This document shows, in pieces, positions 17,388 through 25,991 of a stretch of DNA of 64,000 bases. A program made the position numbers and the translations under genes. The notes beneath the pieces are model-generated. The model did no database searches, was not told the origin of the DNA, and was given only the letters and a program-made list of their open reading frames with translations. The stretch is from Candidatus Wallbacteria bacterium. Its GTDB lineage: Bacteria > Muiribacteriota > UBA6191 > JACPRK01. Numbering within the stretch: the first letter of the stretch is position 1; each line of letters opens with the position of its first letter. Location of the stretch: assembly GCA_016213845.1 (NCBI GenBank), contig JACQZN010000103.1:46010-110009 (forward strand), read 5' to 3'.

Positions 17388-19130
17388 ATGGCCCTTCCGC
17401 CGCAGAGACCGACCAAGCTTCGTCTAGGCGAAGTCCTCATCGCCAACGGCCTGATCACCCAGGAACAGCTCAAGGAGGCGATTGCCCGCCAGAAGCAGAC
17501 GGGCAAGCGGCTCGGGTCAATCCTGGTCGAGATGCGCGTCGTCACCGAGCGGGACATCACCGAGGTGCTGTCCAAGCAGCTGAATGTGCCGTTCATCGAC
17601 CTCTCCAACTACCTGGTCGATCCGGCCATCGCCAAGCTCATTCCCGAGCACATCGCCGAACGCCACCAGCTGATCCCGATCAACAAGGTCGGCAACAAGC
17701 TGACCGTGGCGATGGTCGACCCGCTCAACATCCTGGCGATCGACGACATCGCGCTGATGACCGGCCTCCAGGTGAAGACGGTGGTCGCCACGCCCTCCGA
17801 CGTGACCAAGGCGCTCCAGGAGGCTTACGGCGCCCAGTCGAAGATGGACGACCTGATGGACGACCTGGTCGACATCGGGAAGGACTCCGAGAAGGAAGAG
17901 CTGGGCAACCTGGACGGGGAGCTGGGCGAAAACGACGCGCCGATCATCCGGCTCTGCAATCTCATCATCAGCCAGGCGGTTTCGAGCGGGGTCAGCGACA
18001 TCCACATCGAGCCGTTCGAGAAGGAGCTCCGGATCCGCTACCGCCAGGACGGCGTGCTCTACAACGCGATGACGCCTCCCAAGCGCGCCCAGGCGGCCAT
18101 CTCCAGCCGCTTGAAGATCATGGCGAGCCTGGACATCGCCGAGAAACGCCTCCCGCAGGACGGGCGCATCAAGATCAAGGTGAACAACCGCGCCATCGAC
18201 CTTCGCGTCAGCACGCTGCCGACAGTTTGGGGCGAGAAGATCGTGATGCGAATCCTCGACCAGACGGGCCTTCGCGTGAATCTGGAGGACCTGGGGTTCG
18301 AGCCGAGCACCTTTGAACGGTTCAAGAAGGGCATCGCCGTCCCCTACGGCATCATCCTGGTCACGGGCCCCACGGGAAGCGGAAAGACCACCACGCTCTA
18401 CTCGGCGCTGTCGACCCTGAATGAGCCCAAAGTCAACATCATGACGGCCGAGGACCCGGTGGAGTACCAGCTCACGGGAATCAACCAGGTGCAGTGCCGC
18501 CCCGACATCGGACTGACGTTTGCCGCCGCCTTGAGGTCGTTTCTGCGCCAGGACCCCGACATCATCATGGTGGGCGAGATCCGCGACCGCGAGACGGCCG
18601 AGATCGCCATCAAGGCGTCGATGACGGGCCACCTGGTGCTCTCCACGCTCCACACCAACGACGCGCCGAGCACCATCGCGCGCTTGATCGACATGGGCAT
18701 TGAAGGATTCATGGTCACCAGCTCCGTGGTGCTCGTGCAGGCCCAGCGCCTCGTCCGGACGATCTGCAAGGACTGCAAGATGGAGTACCGCCCCAAGAAG
18801 GAGATGATCGACGGCTTCGGCATCACCGCCGATCTCCTCCGCCGGCTGGACCTGCCGCACATCGACGAGAAGAACATCAAGTTCTACAAGGGAAAGGGCT
18901 GCGAGAGCTGCGGCAACGACGGCTACCGCGGCCGCATGGGCATCTACGAGGTCATGGAGATGACCGAGAACATGCGCCAGTGCATCCTGAAGGGCGGTTC
19001 GACCACCGACATGTCGCGCCTGGCGCGCACCGAGGGCATGCTGACGCTGCGCGAAAGCGCCGTCCGCAAAGCGCTGCTCGGCATGACGACCGTCGAGGAA
19101 GTCGTGCGCGTCACCGCCGCGGACAGGTGA
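17388..19130 (+). CDS. pilB: Type IV pilus assembly ATPase PilB (GspE family)
   Basis: This is the cytoplasmic hexameric ATPase that powers pilus extension, 580 residues. An N-terminal MshEN domain (about 10-150) carries the LGEVLIANGLIT motif. Walker A GPTGSGKT is at 327-334, followed by the Asp box, Walker B (IIMVGEIRDRETAEIA) and His box. The zinc tetracysteine is CKDC ... CESC, near 463-506. The ATG is preceded by GGAGG at 5 bases. The stop codon lies inside the first heptad of an intergenic repeat. pilT, pilC and pilA follow in the same direction. Confidence 0.97.
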   Translation: MALPPQRPTKLRLGEVLIANGLITQEQLKEAIARQKQTGKRLGSILVEMRVVTERDITEVLSKQLNVPFIDLSNYLVDPAIAKLIPEHIAERHQLIPINKVGNKLTVAMVDPLNILAIDDIALMTGLQVKTVVATPSDVTKALQEAYGAQSKMDDLMDDLVDIGKDSEKEELGNLDGELGENDAPIIRLCNLIISQAVSSGVSDIHIEPFEKELRIRYRQDGVLYNAMTPPKRAQAAISSRLKIMASLDIAEKRLPQDGRIKIKVNNRAIDLRVSTLPTVWGEKIVMRILDQTGLRVNLEDLGFEPSTFERFKKGIAVPYGIILVTGPTGSGKTTTLYSALSTLNEPKVNIMTAEDPVEYQLTGINQVQCRPDIGLTFAAALRSFLRQDPDIIMVGEIRDRETAEIAIKASMTGHLVLSTLHTNDAPSTIARLIDMGIEGFMVTSSVVLVQAQRLVRTICKDCKMEYRPKKEMIDGFGITADLLRRLDLPHIDEKNIKFYKGKGCESCGNDGYRGRMGIYEVMEMTENMRQCILKGGSTTDMSRLARTEGMLTLRESAVRKALLGMTTVEEVVRVTAADR

Positions 19131-19298
19131 GTAGCGAGTAGTGAGTAGTGAGTATGCGGCGTAGGAAAGCCGGTTGCGACTGTGCCGACTGGCTCACCGG
19201 CCTATCCGTCCCTGCTGCCGCGATCTGATGCCAGCAGTCGTTTCCCATGGCGGGGGCGCCGTGTTCCTGCTCGCTACTCACTACTCGCTGCTCGCTAC
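19127..19298. repeat. Facing heptad arms after pilB (GTGAGTA x4 and TCGCTAC x4)
   Basis: The left arm 19127-19154 is GTGAGTA, GCGAGTA, GTGAGTA, GTGAGTA; the pilB TGA stop is within the first unit. The right arm 19271-19298 is TCGCTAC, TCACTAC, TCGCTGC, TCGCTAC, the reverse complement type. The arms enclose 116 bases without a gene, and the mRNA could fold into a long stem. The remaining gap to pilT at 19412 shows nothing else. Confidence 0.85.
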
Positions 19299-19411
19299 TG
19301 CCTCGCCGTGTGTTACCATTCCCTGCGACGCCCGGTGCGCGCCTCTGGGGAGCTATTCTCCGGACGGGTCGCGGACCGGCATTTTGACGCTCTGCTCGGG
19401 AAAAACACCGC

Positions 19412-20470
19412 ATGTTCGTACTCAATGATCTCCTGAACCTGGTCGTCGACAACGACGCATCGGACCTCCACCTGACGGTAGGAACGCCGCCCATCATCCG
19501 CGTCGACGGCGAGCTCATCGCCACCGACCTCGACGTGCTGACGCCGATGGACACCCGCAGCCTGGTTTACAACATGCTCACGGCCGAGCAGCAGAAGACG
19601 TTCGAAGTCGACTTGGAGCTGGACATCAGCTACTCCGTGCACGGCTTCGGCCGGTTCCGCGTCAACGTCTACAAGCAGCGCGGGTGCGTCGCCGCGGCGT
19701 TTCGAATCATCCCCTCGAAGATCCCGACGCTCGAAGAGCTTCGGCTCTCCTCGGTCATCTCCGAGTTCTCGAAGCTGACGCGCGGCCTGGTGCTCATCAC
19801 TGGCCCCACCGGCTCGGGCAAATCGACGACGCTGGCAGCGGTCATCGACCTCATCAACGAGACCCGGCGTTGCCACATCGTCACCATCGAGGACCCGATC
19901 GAGTACCTGCACTACCACAAGAAATCGATCATCAATCAGCGCGAGCTCCACGTCGACACGCACAGCTTCCCGAGCGCGCTCAAGCACGTGTTGCGCGAAG
20001 ATCCGGATGTCATCCTCGTCGGTGAGATGAGAGACTTCGAGACCATCGAGACGGCGCTGACGCTGGCGGAGACGGGCCACTTGGTGTTCGGGACCCTGCA
20101 CACCAACGACGCAGCCCAGACCATCAACCGCATCGTCGACACCTTCCCGCCGCACCAGCAGGGCCAGGCCCGAACCCAGCTCAGCTTCGTGCTCAGGTCT
20201 GTGGTCGCCCAGCAGCTCCTGCAGACCGCCAGCGGCAAGGGACGCGTGGTCGCCGAGGAGATCCTCATCATCAACCCGGCGGTGCAGAACATCATCCGTG
20301 AGCAGAAGATCCAGCAGCTCTACACCGTGATGCAGACCGGCCAGAACCTGGGTATGAAAACTTTCGAGCAGTCGCTGCGGGACCTCTACAGCCGAGGCGA
20401 GATCACCTACCAGGAGGCCATGACGCACACCGTTCGGCCCGACGAGCTGGCGCGCATGCTGAAGGGCTGA
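19412..20470 (+). CDS. pilT: Type IV pilus retraction ATPase PilT
   Basis: The 352-residue hexameric ATPase drives pilus depolymerisation and twitching. It has the short PilT N-terminus (SDLHLTVGTPPIIRVDG), Walker A GPTGSGKS at 131-138, the Walker B/His region (ILVGEMRDFETIETAL, TGHLVFGTLHTND), and the C-terminal retraction motif in the form AVQNIIREQKIQQLYTVMQ. No strong ribosome site precedes the ATG. Confidence 0.96.
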   Translation: MFVLNDLLNLVVDNDASDLHLTVGTPPIIRVDGELIATDLDVLTPMDTRSLVYNMLTAEQQKTFEVDLELDISYSVHGFGRFRVNVYKQRGCVAAAFRIIPSKIPTLEELRLSSVISEFSKLTRGLVLITGPTGSGKSTTLAAVIDLINETRRCHIVTIEDPIEYLHYHKKSIINQRELHVDTHSFPSALKHVLREDPDVILVGEMRDFETIETALTLAETGHLVFGTLHTNDAAQTINRIVDTFPPHQQGQARTQLSFVLRSVVAQQLLQTASGKGRVVAEEILIINPAVQNIIREQKIQQLYTVMQTGQNLGMKTFEQSLRDLYSRGEITYQEAMTHTVRPDELARMLKG

Positions 20471-20568
20471 AATTCGCGGGGAACAAAAGGATGCTAGTCC
20501 GGCTCTCACTAGACGTAACGTTCCTGGAGGGACTGCCGCGGCTGTCGCGTGCTTAGACGGAGACCATC

Positions 20569-21774
20569 ATGGCCACATTTGCCTACAAGGCCCGGAACTG
20601 GGAAGGCAAGATCGTCACGAGCGAGATGGATGGCGACTCCAAAGAGAGCGTCATCAGCAAGCTCCGCGAAAAAGGCTACTTCGTCACGCAGATCCAGGAG
20701 AAAAAATCGAGCGGGACGATGAACCTCTTCGGAGGCGGCCGGGTCGCCTCCAAGGACGTCGCCATCTTCGCCCAGATGTTCTCCGTGATGATTGGTAGCG
20801 GCGTGCCGCTGGTGCGCTGTCTGTCGATTCTGCAGGTGCAGCTCGAGAACCCCGCCTTTTCCAAGGTCGTGGCGCAGATCAGGAGCGACGTGGAAGGCGG
20901 CTCTACCTTCTCCGGGGCGCTGGCCAAGCATCCCAGGGTCTTCGACAACCTGTTCGTCAACCTGGTGAAGGCCGGCGAGGCCGGCGGTATCCTCGACAAG
21001 ATCCTCCAGAGACTGGCGGGCTACCTCGAGAAGAGCGAGGAGCTGAAGGCCAAGGTGAAGGGCGCGCTCACCTACCCGGTCGTCGTGCTCTCGATCGCGT
21101 TCCTGGTCGTGCTCGCCCTGGTGATGTTCGTGCTTCCCCAGTTCAAGAGCATCTTCGCGTCGATGAACGTGGAGCTGCCCGCCGTCACGAAGCTGCTGCT
21201 GGCACTCTCCGACACGATGCAGGACTGGTGGATCGTCATCATTCCGAGCCTGGGCCTGGTGCCCTTCGCCATCGTCCAGTTCTTCCGTTCCAGCCAGGGC
21301 CAGCGGGTCTGGGATACCAACATTCTTCGCGTACCGGCCATCGGCATCCTGATGCGCAAGGTGGCCGTGGCGCGCTTCACCCGGACCCTGGGCACGATGA
21401 TCAGCTCGGGTGTGCCCATCTTGCAGGCGCTGGAAGTGACGGCCGCCACTGCCGGCAACCTCGTCATCAAGGAGGCGGTCGACAAGACGCGCGCCAGCAT
21501 CCGGGAAGGCGAGAGCATCGCCGACCCTTTGCGCAACAGCGGCGTGTTCCCGCCGATGGTGGTGCAGATGATCGCGGTCGGTGAGGAGACCGGCGAGCTC
21601 GACAAGATGTTGATGAAGATCGCCGAGTTCTACGACACCGAGGTCGACGTGGCGGTCAAGGGCCTCACGTCCATCATCGAGCCTATCGTCATCGTGTTCA
21701 TGGGTCTCGTCATCGGCGGTATCGTGCTGGCGGTGTTCATGCCCATGCTCAAGCTGGTGAACAACGTCGGTTGA
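20569..21774 (+). CDS. pilC: Type IV pilus inner-membrane platform protein PilC (GspF family)
   Basis: The 401-residue polytopic protein couples the ATPases to pilin insertion. It shows the N-terminal FAYKARNWEGKIV motif, two GspF repeats with conserved GVPLVRCL/GVPILQAL and GGSTFSGALAKHP/GESIADPLRNSG blocks, and three hydrophobic segments (about residues 168-190, 220-240 and 370-395). GGAG precedes the ATG by 7 bases. Confidence 0.95.
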   Translation: MATFAYKARNWEGKIVTSEMDGDSKESVISKLREKGYFVTQIQEKKSSGTMNLFGGGRVASKDVAIFAQMFSVMIGSGVPLVRCLSILQVQLENPAFSKVVAQIRSDVEGGSTFSGALAKHPRVFDNLFVNLVKAGEAGGILDKILQRLAGYLEKSEELKAKVKGALTYPVVVLSIAFLVVLALVMFVLPQFKSIFASMNVELPAVTKLLLALSDTMQDWWIVIIPSLGLVPFAIVQFFRSSQGQRVWDTNILRVPAIGILMRKVAVARFTRTLGTMISSGVPILQALEVTAATAGNLVIKEAVDKTRASIREGESIADPLRNSGVFPPMVVQMIAVGEETGELDKMLMKIAEFYDTEVDVAVKGLTSIIEPIVIVFMGLVIGGIVLAVFMPMLKLVNNVG

Positions 21775-21932
21775 CGGCCGGCCGCGGGTGCTGCAAAAAA
21801 AGATTTGAACCCGCGTTCGCCTCGAGCGTCTCCAGAGGTGCGAGCAACGAAACGATTGCGAAGCGGAACCCCGAAGAGTAGGATAGTCTCGTAACGGAAA
21901 CACCAACCAGCTCGGAGAGAGGAGGTGCAACA

Positions 21933-22322
21933 ATGAGAGCAATGAGAAGGAACCTGGCGCGCAAGGGCTTCACCCTCATCGAACTCATGATCGTCATCGC
22001 TATCATCGGAGTCCTCGCCGCCATCGCGGTCCCCAACTTCAAGGCCGCACGCGAACGCGCCAACACGCGCGCTTGCTACGCCAACCAGAAGACGATCGCC
22101 GGTGCGCTCGAGATGTACAATCTCGACAACAACACCAAGATCGACAAGCTGGATGACAGCGTCGGTGGCGACCTCGTCAAGGGCGGTTACCTGCAGTCGC
22201 TGGTCGACGATCCCGGTTCCGGAGGCAAGACCTTCGGGAAGTACAAGCTCGGGACGGGCGGACTGGTCTACTGCGAGGCCCACGGCGCCATCCAGGATGA
22301 CGCCGCCGCCAAGACCAACTGA
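21933..22322 (+). CDS. pilA: Type IV major pilin (prepilin)
   Basis: The 129-residue prepilin has an ideal ribosome site (AGGAGGTG). A 12-residue basic leader ends in Gly12, with cleavage before Phe13 (G|FTLIELMIVIAIIG) and Glu at +5 of the mature protein. The helix continues to about residue 65. Cys48 and Cys114 could form a disulphide closing a small D-region. The protein is short for a pilin, resembling those of delta-proteobacteria-like groups. It is the last pil gene and is followed by an intrinsic terminator. Confidence 0.93.
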   Translation: MRAMRRNLARKGFTLIELMIVIAIIGVLAAIAVPNFKAARERANTRACYANQKTIAGALEMYNLDNNTKIDKLDDSVGGDLVKGGYLQSLVDDPGSGGKTFGKYKLGTGGLVYCEAHGAIQDDAAAKTN

Positions 22323-22349
22323 GCCCGAAAGGCTCCGGAAGTATCCTCG

Positions 22350-22377
22350 ACCCGCCCGCGGAAACGCGGGCGGGTTT
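22350..22377 (+). terminator. Intrinsic terminator after pilA
   Basis: An 11-bp stem (ACCCGCCCGCG with CGCGGGCGGGT) is closed by a GAAA tetraloop and followed by TTT. A smaller hairpin (GAGCC/GGCTC) sits at 22321-22335 directly after the stop. Confidence 0.85.
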
Positions 22378-22417
22378 GCATTCCCGGCCGCGGCTGCGAC
22401 CGACGCTCGAGCGGGCG

Positions 22418-24196
22418 TCACCTGCGCGGGGCCAGGCGCTCCAGGAGCTGGGCGCCGCCCTCCAGAGCGGGGTCGAGCGCCAGGGCGCGCTTCAACTCTC
22501 GCTCCGCCAGCCTGGGCTTGCGCCAGCGCAGGAAGATCTGCGCGAGCTGCGCGTGCGCTTCCGCGTCACCCGTGAGCTCCCAGACCCAGATGCCGAAGCC
22601 GACGCGCGCCAGTGGCTTGCGGGAGAGCAGCCAGCCGTAGTCGGCCCGCAGCTGCGGCGGCCAGAGGCCCTGCAGGTTGGACGCGCTCACGGCGATCACG
22701 TGGCGGCTCGAGCCTTCCGGAAACGGATCGACAGGGTCCTCGTCGGGGTCCTTGTCGTTCCAGGTCGGATTGCCTGGCAGTGCGCGATACTTCAAGCCGT
22801 AGCGGCTCGGCGGGACGCTGCCGAAGTAGCTGAGGTAGAGGGTATCGAGCTTCTCGCGCGCGACGAAGTCCCGCAGCCCTTTCAGGTCCTGGCCCCAGTC
22901 GAGGTTGGAGTCGAGCAGGTAGAGATGCCCGGCGTCGGGACCTCCGGCGAGCTCGTTGAAGTACGCCAGCTGATGCGGCGTCACCACGAGCGACGAGGCC
23001 CCCGCCGCCAGCACCAGTACGGCAGCTCCGCGGCGGGCCACCGGTCCCCAGGTCACACACCGGGCCGCCAGGATCCACAGGCACGCGTAGACCGGCATCA
23101 AGTGGCGAGCACCCAGGGCCACTCTGGAGGCCGAGGCCGCGGCGAAGAAGACGACGGCCGGAAGGACCAGGGTCAGTGTCGTGGCGCGATCGAGCCGGGT
23201 CCCCCGCTTCCAGAGCGCGAGTGAGGCGATGGCCATTGCCAGCGTGGGCAGCGGTGTCTTGACCAGCAGGACGAAAGGGTAGAAGAGCCACCAGCCCGTG
23301 AGCGAGTAATCGCCCAGCAGGAAGGACGGATGCCCGACCGCCATGTGTTGTCGCACGACGTCGAGCCCCTCGAGCCAGGTCCCGAATCCGAAGTTCCCCA
23401 CGAAGAAGTGGCACGGGGGGATCGCCGCTACGGCCGGCAGGAGGATCAGTCCGAGAGACGCCAGCGCTTCCAGCCCAAGGCTGCGCCCCCAGGTCGGCAG
23501 TTCCCGGCGCACGAGCGGCCGGCCGCCCAGGAGCCACGCGGCGCACGCCAGGAGCAGGCAAACAAGCACCAGCAGCGCCGTGTGCTTGGAGACGATCGCC
23601 AGCCCCGCCGCTGCCCCAACGGCCAGCAGCCGTTGCCAGCCCGGCGACTGGAAGGTCTCCCAGAGCGCGTAGAGCGCGAGCAGGACGAAGAGGGCCGCCG
23701 GCACGTCGGAGTTCACGGTCGCCGAGTGTGCGATCAGGTTCGGATCGCAAGCGGCCAGCGCAAGGGCCGCTGCTCCGGCTTGCCATCCCCAGAGCCGGGC
23801 GGCCCACCACCCGGAAAACAGCGCCATCAGGAGCCCCATCGCCACCATCGGCGCCCGTGCCAGCGCCATGAGCCGGTCTGGCGGCACGCCGGAATCGAAG
23901 ACAAACCGGGTGCCGAGCCCGAACTGGTCCCCCCACTGCCAGAGCTTGGGGTCGGGCCGGAAGTCAGGCCGCTCGAGCGCCAGCACCGGAAGCGCAGCAA
24001 GCAGCTTTGCCAGCGGCGGGACGTCCTGGTCCAGCCGGAAGTCGCGCCGGGTCCAGTAGGTGTAGCCGGCCACCAGGTGCGCGGGCTCGTCGTAAGTCGG
24101 CGAGCAATACTCGACGCATCGCCACGCCGCCCACAGGAAGAGCGCCGGCGGCAGCACGAACCAGAGCCAGACCCGGGACGTCCTGGTTTCGCGCAT
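22418..24196 (-). CDS. Polytopic GT39/PMT-like glycosyltransferase with C-terminal TPR-like helix pair
   Basis: The start is the ATG at 24196; the upstream in-frame 40 codons are the palindrome at 24234 and are not considered coding. The 592-residue product has about ten membrane segments and the GT-C signature in the first external loop (SPTYDEPAHLVAGY, with the acidic pair). It probably transfers a sugar from a polyprenyl-phosphate carrier to protein or lipid on the outer face. The final 40 residues (AQIFLRWRKPRLAEREL...) resemble a TPR. It runs convergent with pilA. A role in pilin glycosylation is possible but is inference from position only. Confidence 0.85.
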   Translation of the reverse strand: MRETRTSRVWLWFVLPPALFLWAAWRCVEYCSPTYDEPAHLVAGYTYWTRRDFRLDQDVPPLAKLLAALPVLALERPDFRPDPKLWQWGDQFGLGTRFVFDSGVPPDRLMALARAPMVAMGLLMALFSGWWAARLWGWQAGAAALALAACDPNLIAHSATVNSDVPAALFVLLALYALWETFQSPGWQRLLAVGAAAGLAIVSKHTALLVLVCLLLACAAWLLGGRPLVRRELPTWGRSLGLEALASLGLILLPAVAAIPPCHFFVGNFGFGTWLEGLDVVRQHMAVGHPSFLLGDYSLTGWWLFYPFVLLVKTPLPTLAMAIASLALWKRGTRLDRATTLTLVLPAVVFFAAASASRVALGARHLMPVYACLWILAARCVTWGPVARRGAAVLVLAAGASSLVVTPHQLAYFNELAGGPDAGHLYLLDSNLDWGQDLKGLRDFVAREKLDTLYLSYFGSVPPSRYGLKYRALPGNPTWNDKDPDEDPVDPFPEGSSRHVIAVSASNLQGLWPPQLRADYGWLLSRKPLARVGFGIWVWELTGDAEAHAQLAQIFLRWRKPRLAERELKRALALDPALEGGAQLLERLAPRR

Positions 24197-24233
24197 GTGC
24201 AGGCAGTGTAGCGCCGCCGCCCCTCGCGCAAGA

Positions 24234-24322
24234 AAAATGGGGCCACTCGACTTTCCCCAATTTGCTGCCGCAAATTGGGGAAAGTCGAGTGGCCCCATTT
24301 TCCGGAGTGGCCCCATTTTCCG
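24234..24322. repeat. Perfect 32-bp inverted repeat of AAAATGGGG type with a partial tandem copy
   Basis: Arms 24234-24265 and 24270-24301 pair perfectly around a 4-base loop, starting AAAATGGGGCCACTCG and ending CGAGTGGCCCCATTTT. The last 18 bases of the right arm (24287-24304) are repeated directly at 24305-24322. It lies between the divergent glycosyltransferase and RING/TPR genes, so it is not a terminator for either. Its AATGGGG ends resemble the element at 36408. REP/RAYT-type palindromes are the best analogy. Confidence 0.85.
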
Positions 24323-24447
24323 AAAAAAAGTTCTCGCCCGGTCTGGCGAATCTGGGGCTCTCGACGGTATACAAGAATGTCAACGTGCCAGAGCGAGCAC
24401 GGGAACCATTCGGGGCGAAAAGTCGTATCAGATCGGGGACACTGGAG

Positions 24448-25503
24448 ATGCGAATGAACGATCGAATGCTGGCCCACCCGGATTCCGGTACGCACTGCTG
24501 CTCCGTCTGCGGAGACGACCTTCGGTCGTCGTTCACGACGTGCCCCCGCTGCCGGGCGGCGCACCATGACGACTGCTGGGAGTTCAACGACGGCTGTGGC
24601 GCCTACGGCTGCAAGACTGGCAAGCTGGCGACCCCGCCCATGCCGGCGGCATCGCACCGCTGGCTGCGCGCAGCGGCCGGTGTCTGCATGCTGGGTGCCG
24701 TGAGCGCGTCCATGGCGCTCTGGTCGCCGCCTGAGCCGGCCCGGCGTTCCGCCGAGATGCGCGCGACGAGAACCGTGACGGTCTCCCGCGCCTCGAAGGA
24801 CCGCCGCATCGTCTACTACGGCGGGCCTCGCAGCCTCGTTACCTACGGCAATCTGGGCAACGCCTACGCCCGGAGCGGCGAGTTCGACCTGGCCATCGCC
24901 TGCTACGAGAAGGTCCTGGAGCTCGATCCGAACTTCTCCTACGGGTACTTCAACCTGGGAAACCTCCACTTCAAGAAGGGCGACGGAGACACCGCCCTCC
25001 GCTGCTACCAGAAGGCACTCTGGCTCGATCCCGGCATGACCGAGGCGTACTGCAACCTGGGGATCGTCTGCCAGAAGCAGGGGCAGTACGATCGCGCTAC
25101 GTCTTACTTCCGAAAGGCGCTCGAGATAGACCCGCAGTACGCCGGCACCTACTACAGCCATCTGGGCGAGATCGCCTACGAGAAGGGCGATCCCTCCATG
25201 GCCATGGAGTCATTCGCCCGCGCCATCGAGGAGGACCGGTCGCTGGCCATCCCGAAGAACAACCTCGCCTACCTCTACGCCGAGCGAAGCACCAACCTCC
25301 CCGAGGCCATGACGCTGGTCGACGAGGCGCTGGCCGCCGAGCCGAACAACGCCTTCTTCCTCGATACCAAGGGCTGGATCTTCTATCGCCAGGGCAATCT
25401 GGCCAAGGCTGAGGAGTACCTGGAGCGCGCCCACAACCGCGCCCCCGACGACATGGAGATCCGCGGCCACCTGGTCGAGGTGTGGGCGAAGCTGCTGCAC
25501 TAG
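24448..25503 (+). CDS. Membrane protein with N-terminal prokaryotic RING-like zinc finger and TPR array
   Basis: Counting from the ATG at 24448 (351 residues; ATG at 24454 has better GGAG spacing), residues 17-55 carry Cys18-x2-Cys21, Cys32-x2-Cys35, His40-x2-Cys43, Cys50 and Cys55. The context CPRCRAAHHDDCWEFNDGC is the signature of prokaryotic RING family 1. A hydrophobic helix follows (about 69-91). About residues 125-345 form at least six TPR units (YGNLGNAYARSGEFDLAIAC, YFNLGNLHFKKGDGDTALRC, and so on) predicted outside the cytoplasm. It probably scaffolds protein-protein contacts across the membrane. The partner and any ubiquitin-like link are unknown. The stop codon opens a heptad tract. 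Confidence 0.82.
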   Translation: MRMNDRMLAHPDSGTHCCSVCGDDLRSSFTTCPRCRAAHHDDCWEFNDGCGAYGCKTGKLATPPMPAASHRWLRAAAGVCMLGAVSASMALWSPPEPARRSAEMRATRTVTVSRASKDRRIVYYGGPRSLVTYGNLGNAYARSGEFDLAIACYEKVLELDPNFSYGYFNLGNLHFKKGDGDTALRCYQKALWLDPGMTEAYCNLGIVCQKQGQYDRATSYFRKALEIDPQYAGTYYSHLGEIAYEKGDPSMAMESFARAIEEDRSLAIPKNNLAYLYAERSTNLPEAMTLVDEALAAEPNNAFFLDTKGWIFYRQGNLAKAEEYLERAHNRAPDDMEIRGHLVEVWAKLLH

Positions 25504-25566
25504 TAGTGAGTAGTGAGTAGCGAGTAGCGAGTAGGGTAGCTACTGGCTACTGGTTACTGGCTACTG
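25501..25566. repeat. Facing heptad arms with no spacer after the TPR gene
   Basis: The left arm GTAGTGA, GTAGTGA, GTAGCGA, GTAGCGA, GTAGGGT (25503-25537) meets the right arm GCTACTG, GCTACTG, GTTACTG, GCTACTG (25539-25566). The arms can pair with about one mismatch per heptad. The TAG stop of the TPR gene (25501-25503) overlaps the first unit. It lies between convergent genes. Confidence 0.85.
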
Positions 25567-25587
25567 ACCACTCCTACGGTTTCACGC

Positions 25588-25863
25588 TCAGAAGCTGTCC
25601 TCGCACGAGAGGATCTCGTCCTCGTAGCGTTGCAGCAGCTCGTCGTGCGAGTAGACGGTCAGCTTGTCGCGCCGCTGGCTGCGGATCGAGGCGATGGCGG
25701 TCGGGCGGAATCCGTAGTCGGGGCCGAGCGGGAAGGCCTCCACCTGCTTCCTGCAACTCAAGCCGTTCTCGCAGACCCGGCAAATATAGCAGTCTTCGAG
25801 AGCGAACTTGACGAGGAATCGTGCGGTCCGGCGGCCGCACATGAAGCAGGCGGGAACGACCAT
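25588..25863 (-). CDS. Small cysteine-rich (zinc-ribbon-like) protein
   Basis: The start is the ATG at 25863, preceded on the minus strand by AGGAGGTG at 6 bases. The 91-residue product has Cys6, Cys9, Cys25, Cys28, Cys31 and Cys37, in CFMC, CYIC and CENGLSC contexts, so a metal-binding ribbon in the first 40 residues is likely. The C-terminal half is charged and predicted helical. No family is recognised. It is divergent from the UbiA gene. Confidence 0.72.
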   Translation of the reverse strand: MVVPACFMCGRRTARFLVKFALEDCYICRVCENGLSCRKQVEAFPLGPDYGFRPTAIASIRSQRRDKLTVYSHDELLQRYEDEILSCEDSF

Positions 25864-25991
25864 GGGGGGCACCTCCTGCAAGTCAATACTGCCCGGTCCG
25901 GACGATGTCAAAGCCGTCCGTGTTCCGCTGGCTCGACCTCGCAGGTCGAGTTGTCCATTGCTCTCGGCCGGTGCAAGGTATTACGGTCCAG

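Noticed and set aside
21783..21815. Terminator or attenuator upstream of pilA (GCGGGT...ACCCGC around an A-run)
   Set aside because: Only a 6-bp stem with a 19-base loop; too weak to call.
24197..24316. N-terminal 40-codon extension of the minus-strand glycosyltransferase
   Set aside because: It is a translation of the AAAATGGGG palindrome; the ATG at 24196 precedes a normal first membrane helix.
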